NCBI RefSeq assembly: GCF_029855045.1
Contig: NZ_CP123228.1
Span: 6,076,001-6,140,000 of the forward strand
From: Piscinibacter sp. XHJ-5
GTDB lineage: Bacteria; Pseudomonadota; Gammaproteobacteria; Burkholderiales; Burkholderiaceae_C
Reading direction: 5' to 3'
Length of the DNA stretch: 64,000 nucleotides
Position 1 is the first letter of the stretch. Every line of letters starts with the position of its first letter. A program made the position numbers and the translations under genes. Below, piece after piece: positions 28,469 to 37,720 of the stretch. The notes beneath the pieces are model-generated. The model saw only the letters and a list, made by a program, of their open reading frames with translations, was not told the origin of the DNA and did not search any database.

Positions 28469-29233
28469 ATGCATGCCTGCAAGAGCTGCACGCTGGCGGT
28501 TGCTGCGCTGGCCACGAGTCTGCTCACTGCGTCGCCGGCGGCGCTGGCGGACGTCACCCAGATCATCAACAGCGGACCGCTCATCAAGACGGAACTGTTC
28601 CGCAGCGACGGGGCCTCCAACCTGATCTGGGAGGAGCTGTCGTTCAGCTTCGTCGTCCAGGAGAATGCCACCGGCGACGGCGTGTTCAACCTGTTCGCCG
28701 GCGGCGACCTGAACAACATCGGCATCGACTGGATCGACGTGACCGAGGGCCCGTTCGGCGACCGCACCCTTCTGGGCACCTTTGCCTTTCCGATCAGCGA
28801 GGTGCACTTCACCGCCTGCGAGAACCCGCCGCACAGCAACCCGGCGGGCTGCCCGCTGCCGGAGACCGTGCCGGGCGGCATGTTCTACGACCCGTCGCGC
28901 GGCCCGCCCGTCGGCGACGTGCAGGGACGCCGCGACGTGACGATGTCCAGCCCGGGCACGCCGGGGCTGATCGTGCCGCAGGAGATGCTCGTCGAAGGTG
29001 CGCACCTGCTGATCAGCCTGTTCCCGCGCAACGAGATCTACGACCTGTACATCGACCGCATGGAGCTGTCGTACCCGACCGCCGCCGCGCCCATCCCCGA
29101 ACCGTCGACCTGGGCGCTGCTGGTCCTCGGCCTGACCGCCATGGCCGGTCGCGCGGTTCAGCGCCGGCGGGACCACCAGCGCAGCAACAGCACCGCGGCC
29201 ACGGCGAAGGCGGCCAGCGGCCACAGGCTGTAG
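28469..29233 (+). CDS. PEP-CTERM sorting-domain protein, exported, function unknown
   Basis: 254 residues. A signal peptide (MHACKSCTLAVAALATSLLTASPAALA) leads a beta-rich body with no recognised enzyme motif. At residues 210-213 lies PEPS followed by a hydrophobic helix (about 216-227) and an Arg cluster (232-234), the tripartite PEP-CTERM signal processed by exosortase and linked to extracellular polysaccharide. The frame continues 20 residues past the Arg cluster, and its last 76 bp are antisense to the 3' end of lnt. A strong AGAGGAGG (28455-28462) supports ATG 28469. No exosortase gene is in the window. Confidence 0.9.
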   Translation: MHACKSCTLAVAALATSLLTASPAALADVTQIINSGPLIKTELFRSDGASNLIWEELSFSFVVQENATGDGVFNLFAGGDLNNIGIDWIDVTEGPFGDRTLLGTFAFPISEVHFTACENPPHSNPAGCPLPETVPGGMFYDPSRGPPVGDVQGRRDVTMSSPGTPGLIVPQEMLVEGAHLLISLFPRNEIYDLYIDRMELSYPTAAAPIPEPSTWALLVLGLTAMAGRAVQRRRDHQRSNSTAATAKAASGHRL

Positions 29234-30690
29234 CGGGCGGCCCACGCGGCGAACGGCGTCAGGCCCTCGCGGCCCTGCACTGCGCCGTCGAGCACGCCGC
29301 GCGTGTAGGGCTTGAGCCCTTGGGCGACGTGCCCGCGGTGATCGATGACGGCGGTCGCGCCGGTGTTGGTGGCTCGCAGCATGGGACGCTGGAACTCGAG
29401 CGAGCGCATGCGCGAGATGTTGAGGTGCTGATCGACGGCGATGGTGTCGCCGAACCAGCCGATGTTGCTGAGGTTGGCGAACATCGTCGGCGCCGTGGCC
29501 GGATGGCGAAAGCGCGCGGCAAGTTCCTCGCCGAACAGGTCTTCGTAGCAGATGTTGGGTGCCACCCGTTCGCTTCGCACGGCGAACGAAGGCGCCTCGA
29601 GCGCGCCGCGGTTGAAGTCGCCCAGCGGGATGTTCATCATCTGCGTGAACCACCGAAAGCCGGGGGGAATGAACTCGCCGAAGGGCACCAGGTGGTGCTT
29701 GTCGTAGCGGTACTCCGGGCGGCCCGGCGCGAAGCCGACCGCGGAGTTGGTGTAGCCCGACCTGTCGTCACCCAACGGCACGCCGAACAGGGCATGTGTC
29801 CGGCCGGACGCGAAGCGCTCGCGCAGCCCGGCCCAGAACCCCTCGGGCATCTGCTGGGGCAGAAAGGGCACCGCCGTTTCCGGTGCCAGCACCAGGTCGG
29901 AGCGCGCGGACAGCATGCCGTTCACATGCCATTCGAGGGCCGCGCCCTGGTGCTCGGAGGCGAACTTCTCCTCCTGCGGGATGTTGCCTTGCAGCAGCGT
30001 GACGTCGAGGGTGCCCGTCGGCGTGGTGAACTTCACCGGGCCGGTGTGGGCGTCGACATAGCCCAGCAGCCCCGCCGCGACGACGATGCCGGCCGTGCGC
30101 CGCACGCCGATCCGCGGCCGCGCCAGCGCCACCCACGCCGCGAGAAAGGCGGCGACCGCGCCGATGCCGTACACGCCGATCCAGGGCGCGAGCTTCGCCA
30201 ACGGCCCGTCGACATGCGCGTAGCCGGAGGCCACCCAGGGAAATCCGGTGAACAGCACACCGCGCGCCAGCTCGGCCAGCAGCCACAGCGAGGCGAACAG
30301 CAGCGCGTCGGGCAGCGGCCGGGCGCTGCGCCAGCGTGCGAACAAGAGCAGCGCCGTTCCCAGGTACAGCGACAGCACCGCGCTCAGCGCCAGCACGGCC
30401 GCCGCGGCCATCCACGCGGGCAGGCCGCCGTACTGGTGCATGCTGATGAACATCCACCAGGTGCCCGCGACGAGCCAGGCGGTGCCGAAGGTGAGCCCGA
30501 TGGCAAAGGCACGTGCGGGCTCGGCCACGCAGGCGCGCCATGCCAGCATGCCCACGCACAAGAGCTGAAGCCACCAGAATTCGGTGTAGACGTGGGCGGC
30601 CGTCTGCAGCGCGCCGAGCGCTGCGGCGACGATCAGGTCGAACCCGAGCGACCAGGGCCGCGCCCAGGCGGCGGTGGACGCGCGCGGCAT
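29158..30690 (-). CDS. lnt: Apolipoprotein N-acyltransferase
   Basis: Inner-membrane enzyme performing the final N-acylation of lipoproteins, 510 residues. The amino-terminal half holds multiple transmembrane helices (LQLLCVGMLAWRACVAEPARAFAIG, VASGYAHVDGPLAKLAPWIGVYG). The nitrilase domain carries the catalytic Glu (LVLAPETAVPF), Lys (YDKHHLVPFGEFIPP) and Cys (PNICYEDLFGEE). Its start overlaps the corC stop by one base. Its 3' end overlaps the convergent PEP-CTERM gene by 76 bp. Confidence 0.96.
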   Translation of the reverse strand: MPRASTAAWARPWSLGFDLIVAAALGALQTAAHVYTEFWWLQLLCVGMLAWRACVAEPARAFAIGLTFGTAWLVAGTWWMFISMHQYGGLPAWMAAAAVLALSAVLSLYLGTALLLFARWRSARPLPDALLFASLWLLAELARGVLFTGFPWVASGYAHVDGPLAKLAPWIGVYGIGAVAAFLAAWVALARPRIGVRRTAGIVVAAGLLGYVDAHTGPVKFTTPTGTLDVTLLQGNIPQEEKFASEHQGAALEWHVNGMLSARSDLVLAPETAVPFLPQQMPEGFWAGLRERFASGRTHALFGVPLGDDRSGYTNSAVGFAPGRPEYRYDKHHLVPFGEFIPPGFRWFTQMMNIPLGDFNRGALEAPSFAVRSERVAPNICYEDLFGEELAARFRHPATAPTMFANLSNIGWFGDTIAVDQHLNISRMRSLEFQRPMLRATNTGATAVIDHRGHVAQGLKPYTRGVLDGAVQGREGLTPFAAWAARYSLWPLAAFAVAAVLLLRWWSRRR

Positions 30691-31586
30691 CAGGCGCCGT
30701 CGCCGTCCCGCGCGTCTTCGGGCACGCGGGTCACCTTGAACCAGCGCACCGCGCCGCCGCGGGTCAGCATCACCATGAACTGCAGCCCGCCGAGCGCGGC
30801 CGATTCGCCGCGCCGCGGCACGCGCCCCATCTCGTGGGCCACCAGGCCGCCGATGGTGTCGAAGTCCTGGTCGGGCAGCCTTGCGGCGAACGCTTCATTG
30901 ACCGCGGCGATGTCCGCATCGCCGGCCACGCGGTGGCTGCCGTCGGCCAGCGTGTAGATGCTGCTCTCGGCGTCCTTCTCGTCGAACTCGTCCTCGATCT
31001 CGCCGACGATCTCCTCGAGCACGTCTTCGATGGTGATCAGCCCGGCCGTGCTGCCGAACTCGTCGATCACGATCGCCAGGTGGTTCCGGTTGGCGCGAAA
31101 GTCGCGCAACAGCTCGTTGAGCCCCTTGGACTCCGGCACGAACACGGTGGGGCGCAGCAGCGTGCGCAGATTGAGCTCGGGGGCACGCTGCAGCTTGAGC
31201 AGGTCCTTGGCCATCAGGATGCCGATGATGTTGTCGCGCTCGCCTTCATAGACGGGGAAGCGCGAGTGGCCGGTGTCGATGACCAGGTGCAGCACGTCGT
31301 CATAGGGGGCGTCGATGTCGAGCATGTCCATGCGCGGCGCCGCGACCATCACGTCGCCGGCGATCATGTCGGCCATTCGGATCACGCCCTCGAGCATCAT
31401 CCGTGACTCGGGCGCGATGAGCTCGCGGTCCTCGGCGTCGGCGAGCGTCTCGATCAGCTCGTCGGTGGAATCGGGGCCGGGGTGGACGAACTCGACGATG
31501 CGCTGGAACAGATTGCGCTTGTCGGGATGGGCAGCTTGTCTTTCGCCCTTGGTGCGGGCGCTCACGCCGGGGTGGGGGTCAGGCAT
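30690..31586 (-). CDS. corC: CorC/HlyC-family CBS-domain transporter-associated protein (YbeX)
   Basis: 298-residue cytoplasmic protein with paired CBS domains (MVAAPRMDMLDIDAPYDDVLHLVIDTGHSRFPVYEGERDNIIGILMAKDLL, and LRPTVFVPESKGLNELLRDFRANRNHLAIVIDEFGSTAGLITIEDVLEEIVGEIEDE) followed by a CorC/HlyC transporter-associated domain. It is linked to magnesium/cobalt handling and ribosome function in other bacteria. It starts the corC-lnt unit, a gene order well conserved in Burkholderiales, and is divergent from the CobW GTPase across 142 bp. Confidence 0.94.
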   Translation of the reverse strand: MPDPHPGVSARTKGERQAAHPDKRNLFQRIVEFVHPGPDSTDELIETLADAEDRELIAPESRMMLEGVIRMADMIAGDVMVAAPRMDMLDIDAPYDDVLHLVIDTGHSRFPVYEGERDNIIGILMAKDLLKLQRAPELNLRTLLRPTVFVPESKGLNELLRDFRANRNHLAIVIDEFGSTAGLITIEDVLEEIVGEIEDEFDEKDAESSIYTLADGSHRVAGDADIAAVNEAFAARLPDQDFDTIGGLVAHEMGRVPRRGESAALGGLQFMVMLTRGGAVRWFKVTRVPEDARDGDGA

Positions 31587-31728
31587 CGCACGAGGCGAGG
31601 AGTGGGGCAGAGCGCCAGCTTACCCCAACGGATTTCGCAAGTGTGCTAGGTTGACGGGTTGCCATTCGTCGCTCCGGCCCCATCTGGCCCGGATCCCCAG
31701 ACCCCCGCACTGAATCCACGAGACCGCC

Positions 31729-32772
31729 ATGGCCCTCATTCCCGCCACCATCCTCACGGGCTTTCTCGGCTCCGGCAAGACCACGCTGCTGAAGCGGGTG
31801 TTGACCGAGGCCCACGGCCAGAAGATCGCCGTCATCGAGAACGAATTCGGCGACGAGAACATCGACAACGACATCCTCGTGCAGGACTCTCGCGAGCAGA
31901 TCATCCAGCTCAACAACGGCTGCGTCTGCTGCACGATCCGCGAAGACTTGCGCACCACGCTGTCCGACCTGGCCGCCAAGAAGCGCAAGGGCGAGCTCGA
32001 CTTCGATCGCGTGGTCATCGAGACCACCGGCCTGGCCGACCCCGGTCCCGTCGCGCAGACCTTCTTCATGGACGACGAGATCGCCGAAAGCTACCTGCTC
32101 GACTCCATCCTGACCCTGGTCGACGCCAAGCACGGCGAGAAGCAGCTCGACGACCGCCAGGAGGCGCGTCGCCAGATCGGCTTTGCCGACCAGATCTTCA
32201 TCAGCAAGACCGACCTCGTCGAGGAGACGGCGGTCGACGCGCTGGCCCACCGGGTGCGCCACATGAATCCGCGCGCGCCGCAGCGGCGTGTGCATTTCGG
32301 CGAAGTGCCGATCTCCGAGGTGTTCGACCTGCGCGGCTTCAACCTCAACGCCAAGCTCGACATCGACCCCGACTTCCTCAAGGCCGAGGAGCACGACCAT
32401 GACCATGACCATGATCACGATCACGAGCACGAGCACGGCGAGCATTGCGACCATCCGCACCACCACGCCCACGATGACGACGTGAAGTCGTTCGTGTTTC
32501 GCTCCGACCGGCCGTTCAATCCCGCCAAGCTGGAAGACTTTCTCGGCGCCATCGTCCAGGTCTACGGCCCGAAGATGCTGCGCTACAAGGGCGTGCTCCA
32601 CATGAAGGGCACCGACAAGAAGGTCATCTTCCAGGGCGTGCACCAGCTGATGGGCAGCGACCTGGGTCCGAAATGGGCGCCGGGCGAGAAGAAGACCAGC
32701 AAGATGGTCTTCATCGGCATCGACCTGCCCAAGGACGTGTTCCTGCAGGGCCTGGAGCAGTGCCTGGCCTGA
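31729..32772 (+). CDS. CobW/COG0523-family metallochaperone GTPase
   Basis: 347-residue G3E GTPase. The P-loop is GFLGSGKTTLLKR, the metal-binding CXCC motif is in NNGCVCCTIRED, and later GTPase motifs are ETTGLADP and ISKTDLVEE. A His/Asp/Glu-rich linker at about residues 222-252 (HDHDHDHDHDHEHEHGEH...) precedes the CobW carboxy-terminal domain. Such proteins deliver Zn2+ or other metals to client enzymes. No Zur site or metal transporter adjoins it, so the metal is not settled. Confidence 0.93.
   Translation: MALIPATILTGFLGSGKTTLLKRVLTEAHGQKIAVIENEFGDENIDNDILVQDSREQIIQLNNGCVCCTIREDLRTTLSDLAAKKRKGELDFDRVVIETTGLADPGPVAQTFFMDDEIAESYLLDSILTLVDAKHGEKQLDDRQEARRQIGFADQIFISKTDLVEETAVDALAHRVRHMNPRAPQRRVHFGEVPISEVFDLRGFNLNAKLDIDPDFLKAEEHDHDHDHDHDHEHEHGEHCDHPHHHAHDDDVKSFVFRSDRPFNPAKLEDFLGAIVQVYGPKMLRYKGVLHMKGTDKKVIFQGVHQLMGSDLGPKWAPGEKKTSKMVFIGIDLPKDVFLQGLEQCLA
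32394..32440 (+). repeat. Six-base tandem repeat encoding a His-Asp/His-Glu tract
   Basis: Consecutive six-base units of the type GACCAT, GATCAC and GAGCAC encode alternating Asp/Glu-His pairs in the metal-binding linker of the CobW-like GTPase. Synonymous variation between units shows that the tract is maintained at protein level. Copy number could vary between strains. Confidence 0.75.
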
Positions 32773-32900
32773 CCGGAGTCACCCGCCCGCGCAGACGCTG
32801 AGCCCGCCAGACGGCCGGCGCGAGAAGGATTGCTCACCCCGGTGTTCAGGGGGCGGAAAACCCGCTGAAAACAGCTACGGCGGCGCGTATACAACGTGGC

Positions 32901-32906
32901 TACAAT
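32901..32906 (+). promoter_or_regulatory. Possible -10 box of the DksA-like gene
   Basis: TACAAT in the 212-bp gap upstream of the DksA-like gene matches the -10 consensus at five of six positions. No convincing -35 element precedes it, so the assignment is weak. The rest of the gap shows no terminator with a U-tract. Confidence 0.35.
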
Positions 32907-32984
32907 CCGCGGCGCCCAAATTCGCCCCGGTGGTCAAGACACCGAGGACAGAGCGGGTATAACCGCCGTTGCGAGGAGACTCAC

Positions 32985-33929
32985 GTGAGCACGACCCCGG
33001 CCAAGAAAGCGACGACCAAGAAGCCCCCGGCCAAGACGTCTGCGGCCAAGCCGGCCACGAAGCCAGCACCCAAGGCCGCTGCCAAGGCGCCCGCCAAGCC
33101 GGCTCCCAAGGCAGCCCCCAAACCAGCGGCCAAGTCCTCCGCCACGAAGGCCCACGCGCCCGCTGCGGCAACCAAGAGCCACCCGAAACCCGCCGCTGCG
33201 CCGCACCATGCGCCTGCCAAGCCGGCAGTGCACGCGCCGGCCGCCCACGCGCCCGCGGCACACGCCCCGGCACACGCCCCGGCACACGCCGCTGCACACG
33301 CTCCGGCCAAGCCGGCGCCGGCTCCCAAGGCCAGCTCGCGCGCCCATGCAGTCGCCCCGGCGGCTGCGCCCTTGCCACCCCCGACATCGCGATTCGCCGA
33401 CCGGTTCGCTCCGCCTCGGCCTCCGACCCGCCAAATGAACAACCTTGCAGTCGATACACCCAAGCAGCCCCACAAGCCGGACCCCAAGCTCGCCAACGCC
33501 TGGAAGACCAAGGCTGGCAAGGACCTCACCGAAGAGGAAATCCTCGCCATGCCGGACAGCGAGTACATGAACGACAAGCAACTCGAGTTCTTCCGCGCGC
33601 GCCTGCAGATGCTGAAGGACGACCTGCTGTCCAACGCCGGCGAGACCACCGAGCACCTGCGCGAAGACACCTCGATCGTCCCCGACCCGGCCGACCGCGC
33701 GACGATCGAGGAAGAGCACGCGCTCGAGCTGCGCACCCGCGATCGCGAGCGCAAGCTGCTGAAGAAGATTTCGCAGTCCTTGGCCAGCATCGACGCCGGA
33801 GACTACGGTTTCTGTGACGAAACCGGCGAACCGATCGGACTCGGCCGTTTGATCGCACGACCCACCGCTACACTGTCGCTCGAAGCCCAGCAACGCCGCG
33901 AGCTCAGGCAAAAGATGTTCGGCGACTGA
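32985..33929 (+). CDS. dksA: DksA/TraR-family RNA polymerase-binding protein with a long Ala/Pro/Lys/His-rich amino-terminal tail
   Basis: 314 residues, about twice the usual DksA. Residues 1-150 are a histone H1/AlgP-like low-complexity tail rich in Ala, Pro and Lys, then His. Residues about 155-314 are a full DksA: the coiled coil includes EYMNDKQLEFFRARLQMLKDDLL and the Asp-rich tip. The zinc-finger region, YGFCDETGEPIGLGRL...TATLSLEAQQRRE, keeps one cysteine (C/T/S/A positions). The GTG start at 32985 is supported by GAGGAGA seven bases upstream. An internal ATG at 33435 would give a normal-length DksA but lacks a ribosome binding site. Likely mediates ppGpp-linked control of transcription. 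Confidence 0.9.
   Translation: MSTTPAKKATTKKPPAKTSAAKPATKPAPKAAAKAPAKPAPKAAPKPAAKSSATKAHAPAAATKSHPKPAAAPHHAPAKPAVHAPAAHAPAAHAPAHAPAHAAAHAPAKPAPAPKASSRAHAVAPAAAPLPPPTSRFADRFAPPRPPTRQMNNLAVDTPKQPHKPDPKLANAWKTKAGKDLTEEEILAMPDSEYMNDKQLEFFRARLQMLKDDLLSNAGETTEHLREDTSIVPDPADRATIEEEHALELRTRDRERKLLKKISQSLASIDAGDYGFCDETGEPIGLGRLIARPTATLSLEAQQRRELRQKMFGD
33258..33305 (+). repeat. Four 12-bp tandem units in the DksA tail
   Basis: Four in-frame units based on GCACACGCCCCG, encoding Ala-His-Ala-Pro repeats; the first two are identical and the last two are diverged. The tract sits in the low-complexity tail of the DksA-like protein and is a likely site of length variation by slippage. Confidence 0.8.
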
Positions 33930-33957
33930 GGCACTCCCACGCGGCGACATCCCCGAC

Positions 33958-35682
33958 ATGGCGGACCCCAAGGACACGACCAGCTTTTTCCGCAAGGTCG
34001 TGAAGTTCGTGGCCAATCCGGCCACCGAATGGAGCGACCTGGAAGCCCCCTCGCAGGAAGCGCGGGAGACCGAGTTCGCCAAGTCCGAGCTGAAGGCGAT
34101 GATCGAGCGCAAGCGGCGCAACGACTTCGTCCGCAAGCGCGAGTTCGACATGCTGCGCAAGGTGCGCCGCGAGGGCCTGTCCAGCGAGCAGCTTGCCGCG
34201 CTGGGCGGCTCGTCGAAGATCGACGACTCCGAGGCGCGCATCGACAGCGGCGCCAAGCCTGACAGCGGCGTGAAGGCCAAGATCGACGAGATCGAGCAGC
34301 AGATGGTCGGCGACGGCTATCGCGGCTCGCAACGCCGGGCGCCGGAGTTCTACAACGCCCGCACGCAGCCGGCTCCGATGGACCACGCCGCGCCGCGCGC
34401 CTCCGCGGCCGCCCCGCTGGGCCCGCCGGTCGACGGCGCGCGCGTGGTCGACGCCGGGGTGCCCAGCGATCGCGGCAAGCCGGCGCCTGCGGCGCCGGCA
34501 GCCGCGGTGATGAGCCCGGGCATGTCGCCGCTGACGCCGCTCACGCTCGACGCCAATACCTCCGACTTCGCCAACCCGTTCGCGGTCGAGGTCAGCGAAG
34601 TCGCGCACGATCCCGAGCTCGACGAGGCGGTGATTGCTTTCGCCAACGCCGACTTCGAGCTCTGCGAGCAGTCGCTGTCCACGCTGACCGCGATGACCGG
34701 CAGCCGCGCCGGCCATGCCGAGACGTGGCTGGTGCTCTTCGACCTGTACCGCGCCATCGGGCAGCAGCCGAAGTTCGAGAGCCTGGCGCTCGACTACGCG
34801 CAGCAGTTCGGCTGGTCCGCACCGCAATGGTTCTCCATGCCCCGGCTCGTCGCCGAGGCGGCGAGCCACGAAGACCGTCCGAAGGCCGCGCGCGTCGAAG
34901 GCCAGGTCGGCTGGGTCTGTCCCGATTTCGTCGACTCCGACGCCGTCGCCAAGCTGCGCTCGCAGACGCTGCAGATGCCGCTGCCGTGGGTGTTCGACTG
35001 GGGCGCGCTGCGCAACATCGATCCTGAGGCCTGCGCGCGCATGAGCGAGCTGTTCCGCGGCTGGATCGGCCAGAAGCTCGACATGCGATGGCTCAATGGC
35101 GAACGCCTGTTCACCGTGCTGAGCGACGCGGCGCCCACCGGGGTGCGCGACGCGGATCCGGCGTACTGGCAGCTTCGCCTCGACGCGCTGCGCATGGCCA
35201 ATCGCCCCGACCAGTTCGACGAAGCCGCCATCGACTATTGCGTCACGTACGAGGTGTCGCCGCCGTCGTGGGAGCCGGCGCAGTGCCAGGTGCGCATCAG
35301 CGGTGGCGAGCAGAGCACCAGCTCCCCGCCCCTGTCGGTCGTGAGCGAGGTCTCCACCAGCTTCGTCGAATCGCAGCTCACCGAAGACACCGGCATGGTC
35401 CAGGTCGCGAGCGTCGAGCTCTCCGGACAGTTGGTCGGCGACATCGGCGACACGCTGACGAAGCTGAACGGCGAGCTCGGCAGCGCGTCCATCGTCAACG
35501 TCTCGTGCGCCAAGCTGATCCGCGTCGATTTCATCGCTGCCGGCGACCTGCTGAACTGGGTGCTTGCCCGGCGCGGCGAGAACCGCACGGTCGGCTTCGT
35601 CGAGGCGCACCGCCTGGTCGCGCTGTTCTTCGGCGCCATGGGTATCACCGAGCACGCCAGGGTCAAGGTACGCACGGTTTAA
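33958..35682 (+). CDS. STAS-domain protein of unknown function upstream of hslV
   Basis: 574 residues with no signal peptide. A charged amino-terminal region (FFRKVVKFVANPATEWSDL...RKREFDMLRKVRREGL) is followed by an Ala/Pro linker, a middle part that looks TPR-like (FANADFELCEQSLSTLTAMTGSRAGHAETWLVLFDLYRAIG) and a carboxy-terminal STAS-like domain (VQVASVELSGQLVGDIGDTLTKLNGELGSASIVNVSCAKLIRVDFIAAGDLLNWVLARR). Similar proteins are, from memory, common beside hslVU in Burkholderiales. It starts 29 bp after dksA and may share its transcript. No function can be assigned. Confidence 0.85.
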   Translation: MADPKDTTSFFRKVVKFVANPATEWSDLEAPSQEARETEFAKSELKAMIERKRRNDFVRKREFDMLRKVRREGLSSEQLAALGGSSKIDDSEARIDSGAKPDSGVKAKIDEIEQQMVGDGYRGSQRRAPEFYNARTQPAPMDHAAPRASAAAPLGPPVDGARVVDAGVPSDRGKPAPAAPAAAVMSPGMSPLTPLTLDANTSDFANPFAVEVSEVAHDPELDEAVIAFANADFELCEQSLSTLTAMTGSRAGHAETWLVLFDLYRAIGQQPKFESLALDYAQQFGWSAPQWFSMPRLVAEAASHEDRPKAARVEGQVGWVCPDFVDSDAVAKLRSQTLQMPLPWVFDWGALRNIDPEACARMSELFRGWIGQKLDMRWLNGERLFTVLSDAAPTGVRDADPAYWQLRLDALRMANRPDQFDEAAIDYCVTYEVSPPSWEPAQCQVRISGGEQSTSSPPLSVVSEVSTSFVESQLTEDTGMVQVASVELSGQLVGDIGDTLTKLNGELGSASIVNVSCAKLIRVDFIAAGDLLNWVLARRGENRTVGFVEAHRLVALFFGAMGITEHARVKVRTV

Positions 35683-35764
35683 GCTGTGCGCCGCGGGGTG
35701 CGAGCCCTGCTCTTTGTCGATCCCGCGGGCTTGAACCCCGCATCCCCCGCCTGCAGATACCCCG

Positions 35765-36298
35765 ATGGAAAACTACCACGGCACCACCATCGTCAGCGTG
35801 CGCCGCGGCAACGTCGTCGCCCTTGGCGGCGATGGCCAGGTGACGCTAGGCAACGTCGTCGTCAAGGCCACGGCCCGCAAGGTGCGCAAGCTCTACCGCG
35901 ACCAGGTGGTGGCCGGCTTCGCCGGCGCCACCGCCGACGCCTTCACGCTGTTCGAGCGCTTCGAGGCCAAGCTGGAGAAGCATCAGGGGCACCTGGTGCG
36001 GGCTGCCATCGAGCTGACCAAGGATTGGCGCACCGACCGCGTCCTGCGGCGCCTGGAGGCGATGCTCGCCGTCGCCGACAAGGAAGCCTCGCTGATCATC
36101 ACCGGCAATGGCGACGTCCTCGAGCCCGAGCACGGCATCATCGCCATCGGCTCGGGCGGCGCCTATGCGCAGGCCGCGGCGCGCGCCCTGCTCGAGCACA
36201 CCGAGCTGTCCCCGGCGGACATCGTCAAGAAGTCGCTCGAGATCGCGGGCGAGCTGTGCATCTACACCAACCAGCATCACACGGTGGAAGTCCTATGA
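35765..36298 (+). CDS. hslV: ATP-dependent protease subunit HslV
   Basis: Proteasome-like peptidase of the HslUV (ClpQY) complex, 177 residues. After processing, the threonine of GTTIVSVRR (residue 7) becomes the nucleophile; GDGQVTLGN, and the lysine of [10 protein letters not shown] follow the family. The carboxy end, [11 protein letters not shown], fits the HslU-binding tail. hslU follows 76 bp downstream. Confidence 0.96.
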   Translation: MENYHGTTIVSVRRGNVVALGGDGQVTLGNVVVKATARKVRKLYRDQVVAGFAGATADAFTLFERFEAKLEKHQGHLVRAAIELTKDWRTDRVLRRLEAMLAVADKEASLIITGNGDVLEPEHGIIAIGSGGAYAQAAARALLEHTELSPADIVKKSLEIAGELCIYTNQHHTVEVL

Positions 36299-36374
36299 GC
36301 CCCCACGCTCACCTTGTTCACTGCCAACCGGGGCGGCCGCTCAGCGCGTTTCGAGCGGCCGGGCGGGCGCCGAG

Positions 36375-37709
36375 ATGAAGTCGTCCATGACCCCCCAGGA
36401 AATCGTCTCCGAGCTCGACCGCCACATCGTCGGCCAGGGCAGCGCCAAGCGCGCCGTCGCCATCGCGCTGCGCAACCGCTGGCGCCGCCAGCAGGTCGAC
36501 GAAAAGCTGCGCGGCGAGATCACGCCGAAGAACATCCTGATGATCGGCCCCACCGGCGTGGGGAAGACGGAGATCGCGCGACGCCTGGCCAAGCTCGCGG
36601 ACGCGCCGTTCATCAAGGTCGAGGCAACCAAGTTCACCGAGGTCGGCTACGTCGGCAAGGACGTCGACTCGATCGTGCGCGACCTCGTCGACATGGCCGT
36701 CAAGCAGGAGCGCGAAAGCGCGATGCGCCGTCAGCGCGCGCGTGCCGAAGATGCGGCCGAAGACCGCGTGCTCGACATCCTGGTGCCGCCACCGCGCAGC
36801 GACTTCGGCCTGTCGCCCGGCACGTCGACCGACAATGCCGCCCGCCAGACGATGCGCAAGCGATTGCGCGAAGGCACGCTCGACGACAAGGAGGTCGAGG
36901 TCGATGTCGCCGACGCCAAGCCGGCGCTCGAGATCATGGGGCCGGCCGGCATGGAGGACATGGCCGAGCAGCTGCGCGGCATGTTCGCCAACCTGGGCAG
37001 CGGCAAGCGCAAGCTGCGCAAGATGAAGATCGCCGAGGCGATGAAGCTGCTCGTCGATGAAGAAGCGGCCAAGCTGGTCAACGAGGACGAGATCCGCGCC
37101 GAGGCGCTCGCCAACGCCGAGCAGAACGGCATCGTGTTCATCGACGAGATCGACAAGGTCACCTCCCGGTCGGAGCACGGCGGCGCGGAAGTGTCGCGTC
37201 AGGGCGTGCAGCGCGACCTGCTGCCGCTGGTGGAGGGCACCTCGGTCAACACGAAGTACGGCATGGTCAAGACCGACCACATCCTCTTCATCGCCTCGGG
37301 TGCGTTCCACCTGACCAAGCCGAGCGACCTCATTCCCGAGCTGCAGGGACGCTTTCCGATCCGCGTCGAGCTGGGTTCCCTCAGCGTCGGCGACTTCGAG
37401 GCCATCCTCACGCAAACCCACGCCAGCCTGGTCAAGCAGTACCAGGCGCTGCTGGCCACCGAAGGTGTCACGCTGGAGCTGCGCCCCGACGGGATCCGTC
37501 GCCTCGCGCAGATCGCGTACGACGTCAACGAGCGCACCGAAAACATCGGCGCGCGGCGCCTGTCGACCGTGATGGAGCGGCTGCTCGACGAGGTGAGCTT
37601 CGACGCCCCCAACCTGGGCGGCCAGACCGTCTCGCTCGGGGCGGCCGAAGTCGATGCCAAGCTTGCGGAGCTGGCGAAGAACGAGGACCTCTCGCGCTAC
37701 ATCCTGTAG
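36375..37709 (+). CDS. hslU: ATP-dependent protease ATPase subunit HslU
   Basis: AAA+ unfoldase of HslUV, 444 residues from ATG 36375 (a second ATG at 36387 gives [17 protein letters not shown], also plausible). Walker A GPTGVGKT is at about residues 58-65, Walker B is in [10 protein letters not shown], the pore motif is [16 protein letters not shown], and the sensor/arginine-finger region is [24 protein letters not shown]. The terminal DLSRYIL is the tail that docks into HslV. Confidence 0.96.
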   Translation: MKSSMTPQEIVSELDRHIVGQGSAKRAVAIALRNRWRRQQVDEKLRGEITPKNILMIGPTGVGKTEIARRLAKLADAPFIKVEATKFTEVGYVGKDVDSIVRDLVDMAVKQERESAMRRQRARAEDAAEDRVLDILVPPPRSDFGLSPGTSTDNAARQTMRKRLREGTLDDKEVEVDVADAKPALEIMGPAGMEDMAEQLRGMFANLGSGKRKLRKMKIAEAMKLLVDEEAAKLVNEDEIRAEALANAEQNGIVFIDEIDKVTSRSEHGGAEVSRQGVQRDLLPLVEGTSVNTKYGMVKTDHILFIASGAFHLTKPSDLIPELQGRFPIRVELGSLSVGDFEAILTQTHASLVKQYQALLATEGVTLELRPDGIRRLAQIAYDVNERTENIGARRLSTVMERLLDEVSFDAPNLGGQTVSLGAAEVDAKLAELAKNEDLSRYIL

Positions 37710-37720
37710 CGCGACGGCGC

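Noticed and set aside
31648..31656. TTGACG before the CobW gene as a possible fifth regulon site
   Set aside because: The bases after it (GGTTGCC) do not continue the palindrome; at most a -35-like element.
33435..33929. Normal-length DksA from the internal ATG as the only product
   Set aside because: No ribosome binding site at 33435, whereas GTG 32985 has GAGGAGA; kept as an alternative only.
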